A stretch of DNA of 62,000 nt, taken from Mesostigma viride. Taxonomy: Eukaryota; Streptophyta; Mesostigmatophyceae; Mesostigmatales; Mesostigmataceae. Positions 49,661 through 61,300 of this stretch are shown here, piece by piece. Made by a program: the position numbers and the translations under genes. Position 1 is the first letter of the stretch. Each line of letters starts with the position of its first letter. The DNA is taken from positions 1,823,844 through 1,885,843 of the forward strand of contig RPFO01000079.1 in NCBI GenBank assembly GCA_009746045.1. The letters are read 5' to 3'. Below the pieces are notes generated by a model. The model ran no database searches. It saw only the letters and a list, made by a program, of their open reading frames with translations, and was not told the origin of the DNA.

Positions 49661-50222
49661 GACTAATTAATATAATCCGGGCGGCGGAGCTAGAGCAAGG
49701 GCGAGTGGGTTGGGCTGGGAGCCGGAAAGCTCCTTTTCCAGACCATGTTTAGCTTTTGGGTACGTCGTCAATCATAGCCGGAATCGTGCCACGTGCGTAA
49801 CTTTGTCAATACTGCATTTTAGCCGTTATAACCGGTCACGTGTCTATTAATTAATTAATTAATTAACCGGTTATACTGGCGTGTGCGTCTTAAAAAGGCG
49901 CATTGAATGCTCAAGCGATATGATCGACTGAATTTGAGGCTCATGCAGACGCACTGAAAGTTTTGAGCTCCGCCGTCAGCCATGTTCAGCCGTTATTGCA
50001 TGGGCGTCGCATTTACATGTCAAAGCCATGCCATATATATTGATTTTAATTTCGGTAGCTCTTACCCAGGCTGTGGCTGACATCTTGCTTTGCCTCACAC
50101 GGGCTGACTTTGCGGCACAGCACAGTTATTAGGATGTTTTATTTCGTTCGACACGGTGTGGAGTGTCCCATGCCAGCTTTTCTGAGCATTTTGAAGTCGT
50201 GGTCTCTCTTGTTAGCGTTGGC
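49661..50222. other. Intergenic; LINE-type tail and inverted repeat arm
   Basis: GTCACGTGTCTATTAATTAA (49836-49855) matches the 3' tails of the LINE copies at 13496 and 17612. 50045-50222 is an inverted, diverged copy of 54220-54400 (shared ACTTTGCGGCACAGCACAGT in one and its complement in the other). No coding frame. Confidence 0.6.
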
Positions 50223-50224
50223 TT

Positions 50225-50296
<72 letters not shown>

Positions 50297-50346
50297 CTAG
50301 TAAGTAAGTAAGCTAGTAAGTAAGTAAGTAAGTAATTAAGTAAGTA
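50223..50346. repeat. (TAAG)n microsatellite
   Basis: About 30 tandem TAAG units with two CTAG interruptions. Confidence 0.98.
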
Positions 50347-50393
50347 CTTGTATGTCTGACATGCGCATGGGCATTAATTCATTAATTGATTAA

Positions 50394-52111
50394 CTCGTCG
50401 TCTGTCCCTGGTCCTCTACGGAGGACTGAGTTGAACTCAGTCCTCTCTAGAGGACCGAGTTTTTGGGTTTCGTAGAAAATTCGCCCCGGTCAGAATGTTT
50501 GACAAAAAAATTCTCTCAAAATTTATTCAAATACTACGTGAAAAGATCTTTCTTGGACATATTTTTGGGATTTTTTTGGATTTGGTATGCGCGGCTAACT
50601 GTACGGTCAAAGTACAGGTGGTAAGGGTACTTTTCCACGTGAAACGCGAGTTCCGGAAATGCACGACCTAGCCATGGCGGCTCGCGCCCATGCATGCAGT
50701 TTACGTTTGCGGACGAGTTAGCCGTCCAAACTCAGTAAATAGATTTAAAATGCCCTAAAGATGATATAAATCAATTTTTAGCTCGCGGGGATGCGATTTA
50801 CCCAGTGTCGGCACTGTTCTTGCTGGAAAAAACTGCGATAAGGCAGGTCGACGGAATTGATTACTGCGCTTGCTTTCCGGCGCAATTTCAATGGCTGATA
50901 GGTTTCTTTCTACATGTTAACATGAGTTGCATTAGAATATATTGAGTGACAGTATAGATTTGATGATCTCGACCATTCTGTCACGTCATGGTCTATGTGC
51001 CGCAAAGTGCCACTTTTGCGGGCACCGCCTGGGCCAAGGTAACGCCAGCCGTGCCAGGTAAAGCCGGATAATCGTTGCCTCTTCGTTCCTTGATGTTCGT
51101 ACATGAGTTTAAGCTTGCGAGGCGTTGTCAGGTTCAAGTCTTGATGCTCTTTCTTGACCGTTGCCTGCCCCTCTCTAAAACCCCCTTTTCAGATGATGTT
51201 AGCAGGCATTTGCCTTAACCCAGTGTAGTTGTGCAGGGTTTTAGGAGCTGTGCAGGTTTAAACACCTTCATAGATGTTAGTTATTCTTTTGCTACGTTCA
51301 TACTGCATGATTGTGTGGCCACGGGCTGCGTCAAGGGTGCATTCAAGCTTTTACGGGTGAGTGAAAAGTCTTGGTGACAAACCACTGCCATCATGTGCCA
51401 GCAACTATGTTGGCCACATCATGGCAAGGCAAAACAGTTATAGCCATATCTATTGTTGTTTGAAACAATGGAAATATGCTTAACCTACCCATTATATTGG
51501 TGGTTGACACTTATAACATAACCCTTTGTTGGTAGGTATCCAAGCCCATTCCCTACATGCATGCATAGGCTCTCACTACATGATAAGGTATGATATACCT
51601 GAAGTATGATGATGCAAGTGTGTTGTCCTGTAATGCTTGAAGGGAAATGAGTTGATTGGGATGGTTGGTGGCCACGGTGATGTAGTATGACCGCACTTAC
51701 ATGCTAGCAAAGTTAGCAAAAGCCCCATTCCTCTCCTGAGGACTGAGAGTTTTTTAATTGTTTCAGGCAGTTGCAGTGGCCAAATGGAGCCCAGTTTTTT
51801 GCCACGCTTCAAGAACTATGTTGTTTACATGCCTATATTTTTTCTTCATGCACCAGGATTTGATTAAATTTTTCCCACTCGTTCTTATCCCGAAAAATGC
51901 AAATTCGCGAGGGGCGCCCAACGTCCGTGTAATTTTCAGGTGTTCGGGTCAAGTTTTCACATATGCAGTATTTTTGCCAACAAAATGATATCTAGTACAC
52001 CCCAGATCCACATCAAAACATTTGGGATGGACCCCCCACCTAGTCGCTACACGCGGTTGAAAATTGTCAACTCAGTCCTCCTGTGAGGACTGAGTTGGGA
52101 CAGACGACGAG
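50394..52111. mobile_element. 1.7-kb non-autonomous DNA transposon with TTAA flanks
   Basis: A 15-bp perfect terminal inverted repeat CTCGTCGTCTGTCCC lies at both ends, each bordered by TTAA (50390-50393 and 52112-52115). Just inside are AGGACTGAGTT-G-AACTCAGTCCT at the left and AACTCAGTCCTC-CTGT-GAGGACTGAGTT at the right, forming hairpins. TTAA duplication is the hallmark of piggyBac-type transposons, but the termini do not match any family I can name. There is no transposase. Inside are exon-like stretches: ATGCVKGAFKLLR followed by GTGAGT near 51320-51352, and MEPSFLPRFKNYV after TTGTTTCAG near 51766-51830. Confidence 0.75.
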
Positions 52112-52659
52112 TTAAACACGTGCTCCCGTTGGGGAGTCACAGAGCGCTGGCTAGTGCTTTTAATCCCTGTTGTATATGCACAACAGGAAGAAAGGGCAGA
52201 GACCCCCTTTGAATCCTTCATGCCAGAGGCATGCCGCAGCAGCAATCGGACACGATAGCGCATAAGCATGGCCCTCGAGTACTAAGCTAATCTCATTAGA
52301 AAAATAATTACACGAAAGTTACAAATATCGTCTGCATCATGCCCCAACCATATATAGTCAGTAGAGGGGGATATTATCCTCATCTGAGCTGTCCTAGATA
52401 CTGTAATGGCAGACGAGGCCGGATAGTGTAGCGGCTATCCTCAGGGGCAATAACCTCCATGCACCTGAGGACTTCTACCCTGCATTCTACCAATGGGCCG
52501 CGGGGCCCGTGGGGAGAAAACAGGAGCATGCCCCACAGGCCGGCTGGAAGGTGCTTATCGCAGACGGCAGCCCATTTCTCCTTGTCTATCATGCATATGC
52601 GGGCGCTGAGTACAGATAATCCCAGAAGCCCTGCATATCCTCATCAAGCAATCAGTGTG
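52112..52659 (-). repeat. Dispersed repeats, copies of 47705-47815 and 49195-49440
   Basis: 52116-52145 (GTGCTCCCGTTGGGGAGTCA) recurs inverted at 57308-57340. 52152-52260 matches 47705-47815. 52275-52480 matches 49195-49440, with the minus strand reading MEVIAPEDSRYT. It reads as one composite retroelement remnant. Confidence 0.65.
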
Positions 52660-52881
52660 TCACATAGGACTCCAGGTCGCTCCGCGTCGGTGCAGGGCGC
52701 GCGCAAGTTTGCCAGTGGGTTGCGACGGGACAAAGTGACCCTGCCACTTATATAGGAGGAGGTGTCTACCTGGTCGGCCAGTCCTAAGCCCGCCCGCAGG
52801 GCCCACATCCGTATTCACCTGGTCTGTGCGGGCAAGATGGCCGGCAAAGAGGAGACGGCGGTGTCGGATGGTATGGGTCAC
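52660..52881 (-). pseudogene. LINE-type C-terminal fragment
   Basis: The minus strand reads IRHRRLLFAGHLARTDQVNT and LRTGRPGRHLL, the post-RT segment also present at 13023, 17140 and 56860. It is truncated on both sides and in the opposite orientation to the others. Confidence 0.8.
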
Positions 52882-53246
52882 AAGAGGGAGCTAGCTCGCA
52901 GTAGAGCTCGGCCCGGGTGCATGCGGCGCTCTTGGTAGCGGACGCCGAGGATGTGACGGAGCGTTCGAGTGACTGTGCCATCAAGCTGCTTGCTCAACGC
53001 GCCTGGTCAATGGCAGGGTCCACGCCTCGCAGCCGTAAAGGAGGATATGCTGAGGACAAGGGCCTTGAACAGAATGCGGCGCCGCTCACTCAGGTGTATA
53101 CTTGTCAGGTAGCGACATGTCCATGCAGAACCTGTCGAGGCGGCTTGGGTAATGTTGGCTTTGGTAATGTTTCATTGGGTGCCTTTACTCTGCTGTAATA
53201 AGTAATTATATTTATCATATAGTTAATATATATCGAAGCCAGCTCT
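52882..53246. other. Unassigned, probably retroelement-derived
   Basis: No intact frame. It continues the LINE-like fragment upstream on the minus strand (ECSVTSSASATKSAA-like) without a recognisable motif. Confidence 0.4.
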
Positions 53247-53975
53247 TTGCCCCGCAACCTCTCATCACGGCGGGTGCGTCCTGCGGCAGCTGCGGGCTTG
53301 CTCTGGATACTACTGGGACGCACTACATCGCGTGCATGGGTGGCCAGCAGAACCAGAACTGTTTCCTCTATCTCCATACCGCTCTCCTCCGGGTGGTGTG
53401 TGCCATGGTTCGGTCGGTCTTTCCCCACTCCACCATCAAGTGCGAGGACGCGGATGGGGCCGCCCTCTACTCACCCAACCACCGCCCCGACATTACCGTG
53501 CTGGACTACGATGGGCAGGGTTGACCCCTGCTCATTGACGTCTCCGTGGCTCGGCCGCTTTCCGGTCGCCACATCCTCCGGCCGGGCGGCTGTTGATGCC
53601 GGGCGCTGCTGCCGCTGTGGCCGATCACGACAAGGTTGCCTCCTAGACGGCAATGTGGCCGGCACCCGGGTCATCCCCTTTGTCCTTGAGGAGTTCGGGG
53701 CCATGGGCCCCAACACGGTGGAGTTTTTTCACGAGTGCTGCCAGCGGCGGGAAGACCGCCTGGACCTCGAGGGTCAGACTGCCCCGTGGTCTGCCCGGAC
53801 ATGGTCCTATATTGGTGGCAGCGCCTGTCCCTCGCCCTCAATCACTCGCACGGTGGCTGATGTGTTATTCCACCGCGTCCGGGCCGACTTTGTTGCGACC
53901 CAGGCGGTCGGTAGGTCACTTTCCCGGCCTGGTGGGCCAGGCCGCAGATCGAGGTGTTGCTGCGTGTCGTAGTTT
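53247..53975 (+). pseudogene. Retroelement C-terminal fragment with possible PD-(D/E)XK-type endonuclease signature
   Basis: Joined across frameshifts it reads SPNHRPDITVLDYDGQG, LLIDVSVARPLSGRH, then VIPFVLEEFGAMGPNTVEFF. The spacing RPD...LLIDVSV resembles the PD-(D/E)XK core of restriction-like endonucleases of some non-LTR elements. A second, inverted copy lies at 57345-57740. Function is inferred from the pattern only. Confidence 0.5.
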
Positions 53976-54394
53976 GGTGTTGTCTGAGTAGTTAATGTAC
54001 CTTGTGCTACCATGCCGGCTTGATCCTTGCATGCCCGTGTCGGATTCTTATTATTGTATTAAGGGCTCTTCGTTTCGGGGTTTAATAATCTCCTTCTGCT
54101 GGCATGCCATTCTCACCTCTGTAATTTAATATCATTCTCAATAGATATATATTAAAAATTATCAAGGAGACAACCAGCGCATTATAATTATTTACATCAG
54201 AGTGAAGGCACCCAATTAAACATAAACAAAGCCAACGCTAACAAGAGATACCGCGACAAAAAAAACTAGAGCCGGCATGCATGGGACACTCCACACCGTG
54301 GAACGAAGTATCAACACAGGCAGCTCAATAACTGTGCTGCGCCGCGAAGTCAGCTCGCGTGCGGGCGGAGCAAGATGTCAGCCATAGCCTGGGT
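53976..54394. other. Spacer and inverted repeat arm
   Basis: 54215-54394 is the inverted counterpart of 50045-50235, including GCCAACGCTAACAAGAGA and GGGACACTCCACACCGTG. No host gene. Confidence 0.6.
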
Positions 54395-55570
54395 AATTAA
54401 GTGCTACCGACGAGATTCCGGCCGCGGTCGTGAAGCTTGCAGCCGAGTTCGAGGACACTGGTGTCATGATGCTCTTCCGGGATATCTGCAACCGCATTCT
54501 GCTGTCGCCGTCGCAACCGCCCCCAGCGGCCTGGCAACACAGTTTTTGCACGATGCTGTACAAGAACAAGGGGTCGCCAGCCGACCCCGGTAACTACAGA
54601 GGGGTGTGCATCCAAAGTGCCCCCCGGGCTCAAGCTTCTCATGCGGCTCATCCTGAACCGCCTGCGCACGGCCCTGGACGGCCACCTCAGCGAGACTCAG
54701 AACGGCTTCCGTTCAGGTCGCAACACAGTACAGGCACTCTTCGCTACTCGCCGCCTTGTGGAAGAACTGCAACGCCTTCAGCCTGGTGAGTCCCCTCTGC
54801 ACCTTGTGCTGGTGGACTTCATCAAAGCCTTCGATTCGGTTTTCTGGCCTGCGCTATGGGACATCCTCGCTCTGTTCCGGATCCCCCGCCCCCTTATTGC
54901 TGTCATCCGCAACCTGTGTGAAGGGTCCACCACTTCGGTGCGCACTTCCTACGGGACCACACCACCATGCCCTTTACAGAAGGGTGTGTGGCAGGGCTGC
55001 GTGCTGTCGCCCTACCTGTTCATTATTGTGGTCGAATTCGTAATGATTCAGGCGCGCAAACGATTTGCCCGCATCGTGGGTAGGGAACCAGGGGTGCAGG
55101 TCGAAAACCGTTTCTGGCATGGCGGGGCGGAAACGGAGATTCCGCTGGCGGACATCATCTATGCAGACGACACCACCCTCTTCGAGGACACTGAGCACGT
55201 GCAGACGTGGCTTGACTGCCTGGCTATCGAGGCCCGCGCAGTGGGCCGGGCTTGAGGTCAGCAAGAAGAGGCAGAGGCTCTGGCGATTGGGCTCACTCAC
55301 CCACCGCCCGCCCTCTTTCTCCTTGACGGCTCTCGAGTCCTGTATCGGGACCGCGTCAAGTTGCTGGGCAGCCTCCTCCCCAGCTGCGAGGCTGATATGG
55401 ACCACCGCATCTCCCTCGCCTGGCCAGCACGCTTTAAGCCAAAACCGGGCCCTGTGGTGCAAGCCCCTGGGCAAGATAGAGAAACAGGACCTGTTTAAGG
55501 TCCTCGTCCTCCCTGTTCTTACGTACGGGGCCGAGACGTGGACCCTACCGCCGACCAGAGTTAAATAGTA
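54395..55570 (+). pseudogene. Non-LTR retrotransposon reverse transcriptase, frameshifted
   Basis: It starts with PAAVVKLAAEFEDTGVM, PAAWQHSFCTMLYKNKGS and DPGNYRGVCIQ. After a +1 shift near 54610 come LKLLMRLILNRLRTALDGHL, NGFRSGRNTVQALFATRRLV, VLVDFIKAFDSVFWPALWD, GVWQGCVLSPYLFIIVVEFV and DIIYADDTTLFED (catalytic YADD near 55160). A second shift at about 55250 precedes VLVLPVLTYGAETWTLPPT. The RT core is nearly complete (212 uninterrupted codons at 54617-55255), so this copy is younger than the one at 16095. It ends abruptly near 55570. Confidence 0.92.
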
Positions 55571-56118
55571 CGTAGTACGGTAAAATACGGCCCCGGGGTG
55601 TACTATGTATAATACGCTAGTACAGTGTATAATACGTTTTAGTACGGTACAATGCTACATGTAAATGGCTTGTTTTTCCGTGTTTTTTGGAGGTTTAAGA
55701 ATATCTGAGCATGTACCACTTCAGACATGACAAAATACATGTGTTTCCACATGTAATTATTCCAACACGCCGGCGTGGCCGGCATCAACTGAATATAAGC
55801 CACCGTCATCATCATGCTTGCTGAATAAACCTTCATTTACCCTAATGTTCAATCAAAGGTGAAAGGTAAACATGGTATGATGGCCCTTACAACACAAATA
55901 TCAACTGATGCTGAGCACTAATATCAAAAACATATTAGGATGGTTGCCGGGTTTGATTGTCATCCCATTTGAAAATCTGCACATGAATCCATCCATGGCC
56001 AATGACACAACAACGCTGTTCCGTGTTAATAAATTAAATAATTAATTCATTAATGGCCAATGATACGACACGCATGTCAGTGATGTCACATGCTCCTCAT
56101 CAAGCTGCTGCTTGGTCG
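55571..56118. other. AT-rich spacer, no gene seen
   Basis: 55575-55660 contains three degenerate copies of TAGTACGGTA / TATAATACG. Nothing else recognised. Confidence 0.55.
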
Positions 56119-56505
56119 TCACGACCGCGGCAGGCTGAGTTCCATTATCGGAACGCCCCTTGCTCTGCGATGCGCTGGACCCAGCTCCGGCGTTGCTATG
56201 GTGCTAGCGCGGGCAGATTTCCACGTTCGTGCATCACTCTCCTCAATCTCTGGCTCCTCATTCATCAGACCTTGCCTACGCAGGTTCCGGACCTCGGCCG
56301 CCATCTCTAATCGGTCTGCATCCTGCCGTCGCCGCTTCTTGGCCTCCTTCTCCGCCTCCTCCTGCAGCAGCCTGACACGAAACGCCTTTGGCGGATTCGT
56401 GCATTTCCTCACCCCATTGAGGTTTGCATATTGGCCACCCATGATGTGAGCCTTCGCCCGCGTGGCAGTGCCCTTGAAGGCCGCCTTGCATGTCAGGCAT
56501 GCCAT
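56119..56505 (-). pseudogene. BED-type zinc finger fragment of a hAT-like transposase
   Basis: An open frame of 128 codons. CLTC (residues 3-6), then FKGTATRAKAHIMGG and VRKC fit the C-x2-C-x(n)-H-x(n)-C pattern of plant-type hAT BED fingers, where similar GAxRxKxHL segments occur. A basic coiled coil (EEAEKEAKKRRRQDADRLEM) follows. The frame is open upstream of the ATG to a stop near 56596 (KDKLLKDGHPTGNYA precedes it), so the true start may be earlier. The catalytic part of the transposase is missing. It could also be a domesticated BED protein with a lost exon. Confidence 0.6.
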
Positions 56506-56835
56506 AGCATAATTCCCTGTCGGGTGCCCATCCTTGAGAAGTTTATCCTTTGATATAAGGTCCAGACAGTTTCCTGTTGCACAGACATCTCACCCCGTCA
56601 TCACCAACGGGGCCATCACCAGCATCGTTAATGTCGTCTCCCACGGCTGCTAATGACGTTCTGTCGAATTTCTAGCACCAACAATACCTAGGTATATAGG
56701 CCTGTGTACATTATTAGGTATAGCCTGTATTGCCCTCGTCTCTGTGTTTTCCGGCCAGCTTGGCAGCATTCCGAGCAACCACGTCGCCCGGTAACCTTGC
56801 AATTGTACGCATAGATACTAGTCCTGTACCTCGGC
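56506..56835. other. Unassigned, no gene seen
   Basis: Sequence between the BED-finger fragment and the next LINE fragment; no recognisable motif. Confidence 0.55.
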
Positions 56836-57195
56836 ATGCCATATATTACCAGCACCTGTGTTAAGCGGCGCCTACAGCTATATATAGTAGGGCACTTAGC
56901 TCACACCAACCAGGTAGACACCTCACGTGGCCCCCCCGTGGGGCTGCGCCCAGCTCAGCCTGGCCGGCACCTCCTTACGTGGGCTGGGCCCAGCAATGCT
57001 CGCCGCCGCAAGGCCCGCACCTTCAAAGAACAGCTAGTCGCAGACCGATGGGGGGGCTAGGCCTCTCCGTGATTTGGAACAAGATGATGGACAAGGCCAA
57101 GTGGGCCCAGGTCATAGAGGACAACAAACCCCCTCCTGTGGGGAAGCGCCTGCGTGTGCAAACATACGGGAAGCACGCCAGACAGGTCCCCTAGG
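56836..57195 (+). pseudogene. LINE-type C-terminal fragment
   Basis: Reads VKRRLQLYIVGHLAHTNQVD and LRPAQPGRHLLTWAGPSNAR, then after a shift at a G7 run near 57055 GLSVIWNKMMDKAKWAQVIE. Homologous to 17140-17540 but more diverged, so a different subfamily copy. Confidence 0.8.
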
Positions 57196-57290
57196 GTAGA
57201 GAGCTTAGACTAGTTGTTGTAGATAGATGTTGTAGATAGATCTTGTAGATAGATCTTGTAGATAGCTTAGACCGGTAGGACTGTTTGCAC
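57196..57290. repeat. Short tandem repeat
   Basis: Four units of TGTAGATAGAT(C/G)T. Confidence 0.9.
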
Positions 57291-57344
57291 CCATCCATCC
57301 ATCGGGGTTAATGCTCCGTGACTCCCCAACGGGAGCACGAGTCT

Positions 57345-57740
57345 AATTAAGCGCTACCGAAAGGCGTTGGCGCCAGTACGACGTCCAGGTCTGCGCCAAC
57401 CAAGGGCCCCGCTGGCCCTCCAGGTCCAGGTGGTCCTCCCGGAGCCGGCAGCACTCCTTAGAGAAGCGGCGGTCATGGTCCCCATGGCCCCGAACTCCTC
57501 CAAGACAAAGGGCACCACATGGTCGCAATAGGCCGTGAGCTTGGCCCCGGCTCAGCCCGATCGATTCGCCGTGTAGCCCGCCACCTGGGATGCACCAACC
57601 ACATGGCTAAGAGCCAAGGGGCGAGCCACAGAAACGTCAATGAGCAAGTGCCGGCCGCCTCCCGTGGCAGGGACCTCTGAAGGTCTTGCATGCATATGGC
57701 CCGCTTGCCTGCGGGCCATGGCCAGCTCGCGGCCCATTGC
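57345..57740 (-). pseudogene. Retroelement C-terminal fragment, inverted
   Basis: The minus strand reads HLLIDVSVARPLALSHVVGA, then VPFVLEEFGAMG after a shift, the same segment as 53520-53760. Truncated at both ends. Confidence 0.7.
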
Positions 57741-58360
57741 GCTATATGCAGCTAGGGGCTAGCCCTAACGTAGAAGTTATTGCCTCTGAGGATGTAGCAA
57801 TGCACATCACCACCGACTATAGAGCTCTTGCCATGCAACGTGCAGTGCTATATCTTCATTGAGAATGATAAATTACGGAGGTGAGATGGTTAGTGCTACA
57901 TAGAAGATGCAGCTTGGACGAGGATCAACTACACCCCCATAATTATGATGCCGCTAGGGGTGGGGCATGGTATACAGTTGCTCAATTTTTGTTCAACTAA
58001 TTTTGAGTAATTACTATTTTAATGAGATTAGGATGGTACTCCGTGACATGCCGCAGCGCACAGCATGCAAGTACTTCTGCAAATGCTGGCCACGAAGATC
58101 GGAGCCAGTTACAAACTTGGGGGTATACACTCCTTATGCGTAATTTACAGCGTTGAAAGAAAGGGAAAAAAAAACACTCTGACACTCCTGACACAGAAGC
58201 GGAAGGACTTGAGCTGCAAGACAGAAAGGCATGGAGGCACAAATTCCAGAGGATATCGCGTTGTAACTAGGACCCACTATACTTCGTGGGCATCCGCTTT
58301 CCCCTCAGCCCTGCCAGTCTGTATCGCAGACCAATAAATCAATCAAGAACCGATTCTTGT
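57741..58360. other. Intergenic, 3' flank of the methionyl-tRNA synthetase
   Basis: No gene is seen. On the minus strand TGTAA occurs at about 58144-58148 and 58109-58113, roughly 215-250 nt after the stop codon of the next gene; UGUAA is the usual green-algal polyadenylation signal. Confidence 0.5.
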
Positions 58361-61300
58361 TCAAGCCTTTGCCATCGCGGCCTCTGCCACCTCTATACGC
58401 TGGAAGATTGGCTGCGCCGGGGGCATCACATGGCCCTGCTTCAGCCCCCCCCACGCCGTGTCTTTGTCCTGCACCGTGGATGAGATGGGGAATAAGACAA
58501 GTGGTTGAGGATGTGGCGGGCCAGGAAGCACAGACGATGCAGGGCCAATGTCAGTTATATGGTCAGCCTTCAGCCAAACACTTCCCGAAGCGTGCTGACC
58601 AATTTCAGACAGTTCTAGAATTGGGGAAAAAGGTGGGGATCAAACGAGGCCTCGGTAAAAGCACAAGAGTGCATGCAGAGCTGGCTGCACCAAACAAACA
58701 CAACATTTTGGGCGAGTTCCCAAAAATTTTGGCATCACAGCAGCGAACCCAGACACGGTCCATAAAGTAAGCAAGCATGCGCGTGCCATGCACGGGGGCG
58801 TGTCACAGAATACTACGCTAATCTCATGAGGCCCGTGATGCAAGACATACCCACTGCAGGCCCGCGAATTGCTCCTCGGAAAAGCCCAGCTGGCGGTACA
58901 TCTTCTGTACCAGGGTGGGGGTGACGGGGGACAGGATGACCGCGACGATGCGCACCGCCTCGAGCACCGCCACCAGGTCCTGGGGGAGTCCAGTTCAAGT
59001 AGACACGATAACAACACATATGGTATTAACACTAATGTTAATGTATCTATCAATTTACTATCTTTTTCGAAAAATGGGGAGTTATTTTCAAAAATCCATG
59101 GAAAAAGTTCATCTCCGTCAAGTTGGAGGAAGGGGCAGGCGTTCCCGATAAGCGTCTGTTGCAAGACTACGATACACCGTTGCAGCGCTTGCTGAAGAGT
59201 CTGCACCCACCAAGACTATTTCTGTCATGTTAATACTGCAGCATGTGATTGACAAGGTTCGGCGGAACTTTGTGCTCTTAATAAGAGAGATAACCATTTT
59301 ATGGCGTTTTCATTGATACGGCGGGAGGAATAGGATGCCACACGAGGGCCCCCTCTTCGTGGCACCGCATCACACACCGCTGTGAAAGGAGCAAGATGAG
59401 ACCGCTGTGACAGGAGCAAGGGCACACCGCTGCAACAAGAGCAAGGGCACACCGCTGTGTCAGGAGCAAGGGCACACGGCTGCGACAGGAGCAAGGGCAC
59501 ACGGCTGCAACAGGAGCAAGGGCACGCCGCTGTGACAGGAGCAAGGGCATGCCGCTGTGACAGGAGCAAGGGCATGCCGCTAAAAAAGGAGCAAGGGCAT
59601 GCCGCTGTGAACAGAGACCCTCAATCATGTGTAAACACGCAGAAGGTAGCTTCGATCATGTCTAGCAACTAGCCATCACGTTAAGTACAACAACCAAGTG
59701 GGATACCACGCTGCAGCACCCACGTACCATGGCAGCTGCCTTCTTCTCTTCCTCGGTGCCCTTCTTGAACTTGGACCAGGGGGCCTGCAGGTGCCACACG
59801 CACCGTGGGGCAAGGGTACGGGCAATCACACGCCCCACATATGCGCCCCACAGCACACAAGGCATCGGACATCAGCCTCCGGCTGTCACAGGGAAGGATG
59901 CTTCAACAGTCAACCAACAAAGCAAGGAAAGATGGCTACTGCGCCATCAGCCAAGAGTCGTGCGGTTCTGCTTTGTTTGAGGGCCATGATTGCTTTCCGA
60001 CTTGCAACCAAACTGGCTATGCTCCTCATGTTGACGTGTGTGAGCAAAGAGTGGTCAACAGTTAGCTTGTGACAAGCACGCTGACACTGCCAAGTGCTGT
60101 CTAACCTTCTCCAATCTGGTGCCATGACGACATCAGGCAACACATGGGGCAAAGGTGGCCTAACGCCCTAGACAAGAATAGCATGTATGGTCAGCCGCTG
60201 TGCTTAAAGACGTACAGCGCACGACTTATGTACTAGTATGCCACGTCCCAGTCTTCATTCCTGACAGAGTCACGTGAAAAAATAAATGAGCTAGAAAACG
60301 AAGGACAGGATGTGCTCCCCCCTAGCTGAGATAGGTGCGCAGGCATGGGCATGCCAACGGAGGAGCCGGATCCTGCACACGTGCTTCCAAATAAGCATGC
60401 CAGATGCTGGCGAGGTGGTTTGCAAGGGGCTGGGAGTATGTTTGATTCAGTAGGGGGCTTAGTGAAAGAACAGCACGCCAGTTTGTCCCTGTAGTGATCC
60501 CCTCGGCATTGTCATGAAGCACACACCTGCCTCTTTGTTAAAACAAATTCAGAAATTCATGGCTATCACACACCCAGCCCTCCAGGTAGTCGTTTCCTCC
60601 ATATTCAAAGGAGCATCCCTCTATGTTTCATGGCTACCACACACCCGCTCCTCCAGGTAGTGGTTCCCTGCCGCCGAGATGGCCAGTGCGGCCTCGCATG
60701 CCTTGTCAAAGTGCAGCTTGCCGTAGGCATCCGCCGCAACCGGCACCTGGCAGGGAGCAATGGTACAACACCCAAAGGAGCACAGGAGTGATCATGGGCA
60801 CCAACACCCCTCCCCCCCCACCCCCAAAGAGGAGAGGGTGTGAAGGAAGAGAATGCGATGATGACAGGGCGGGCGGTCGCATGCAGGTGTAAGCATAAAA
60901 TGAGACGGGGAGCGTTACGGATGCCAGCATCAGTGGAGACTACAACTGCAAACGTAAAACAACCTGCAAGCGTATGCAACTTCCAAACGCTTACTACAAG
61001 CAAACGCGTACTACAAGCAAGAAAGCAACCGCCCTGCTCCCAGTTCTTTTCTTTTTGGTCGCTGCCATCACATTGCCAACCGATGCTAAGGCGCATCCTG
61101 TGGTTGCTGTTTCACTGCAGTGCCCGCATTGACACCGCCTCTGCCAGCACTACACCCACCTTTGCCACAGATTTCTGGTAAGTCTTTCGGCCGCGGCACC
61201 CGCCTTTGCAGCCGCCAGCAAATGTGCCTACCGTAGCGACAGGCACTGGACGTTGTATGCGCGGCACTCACCTTTGATGCCGCCAGCACGCGCAGCGGGT

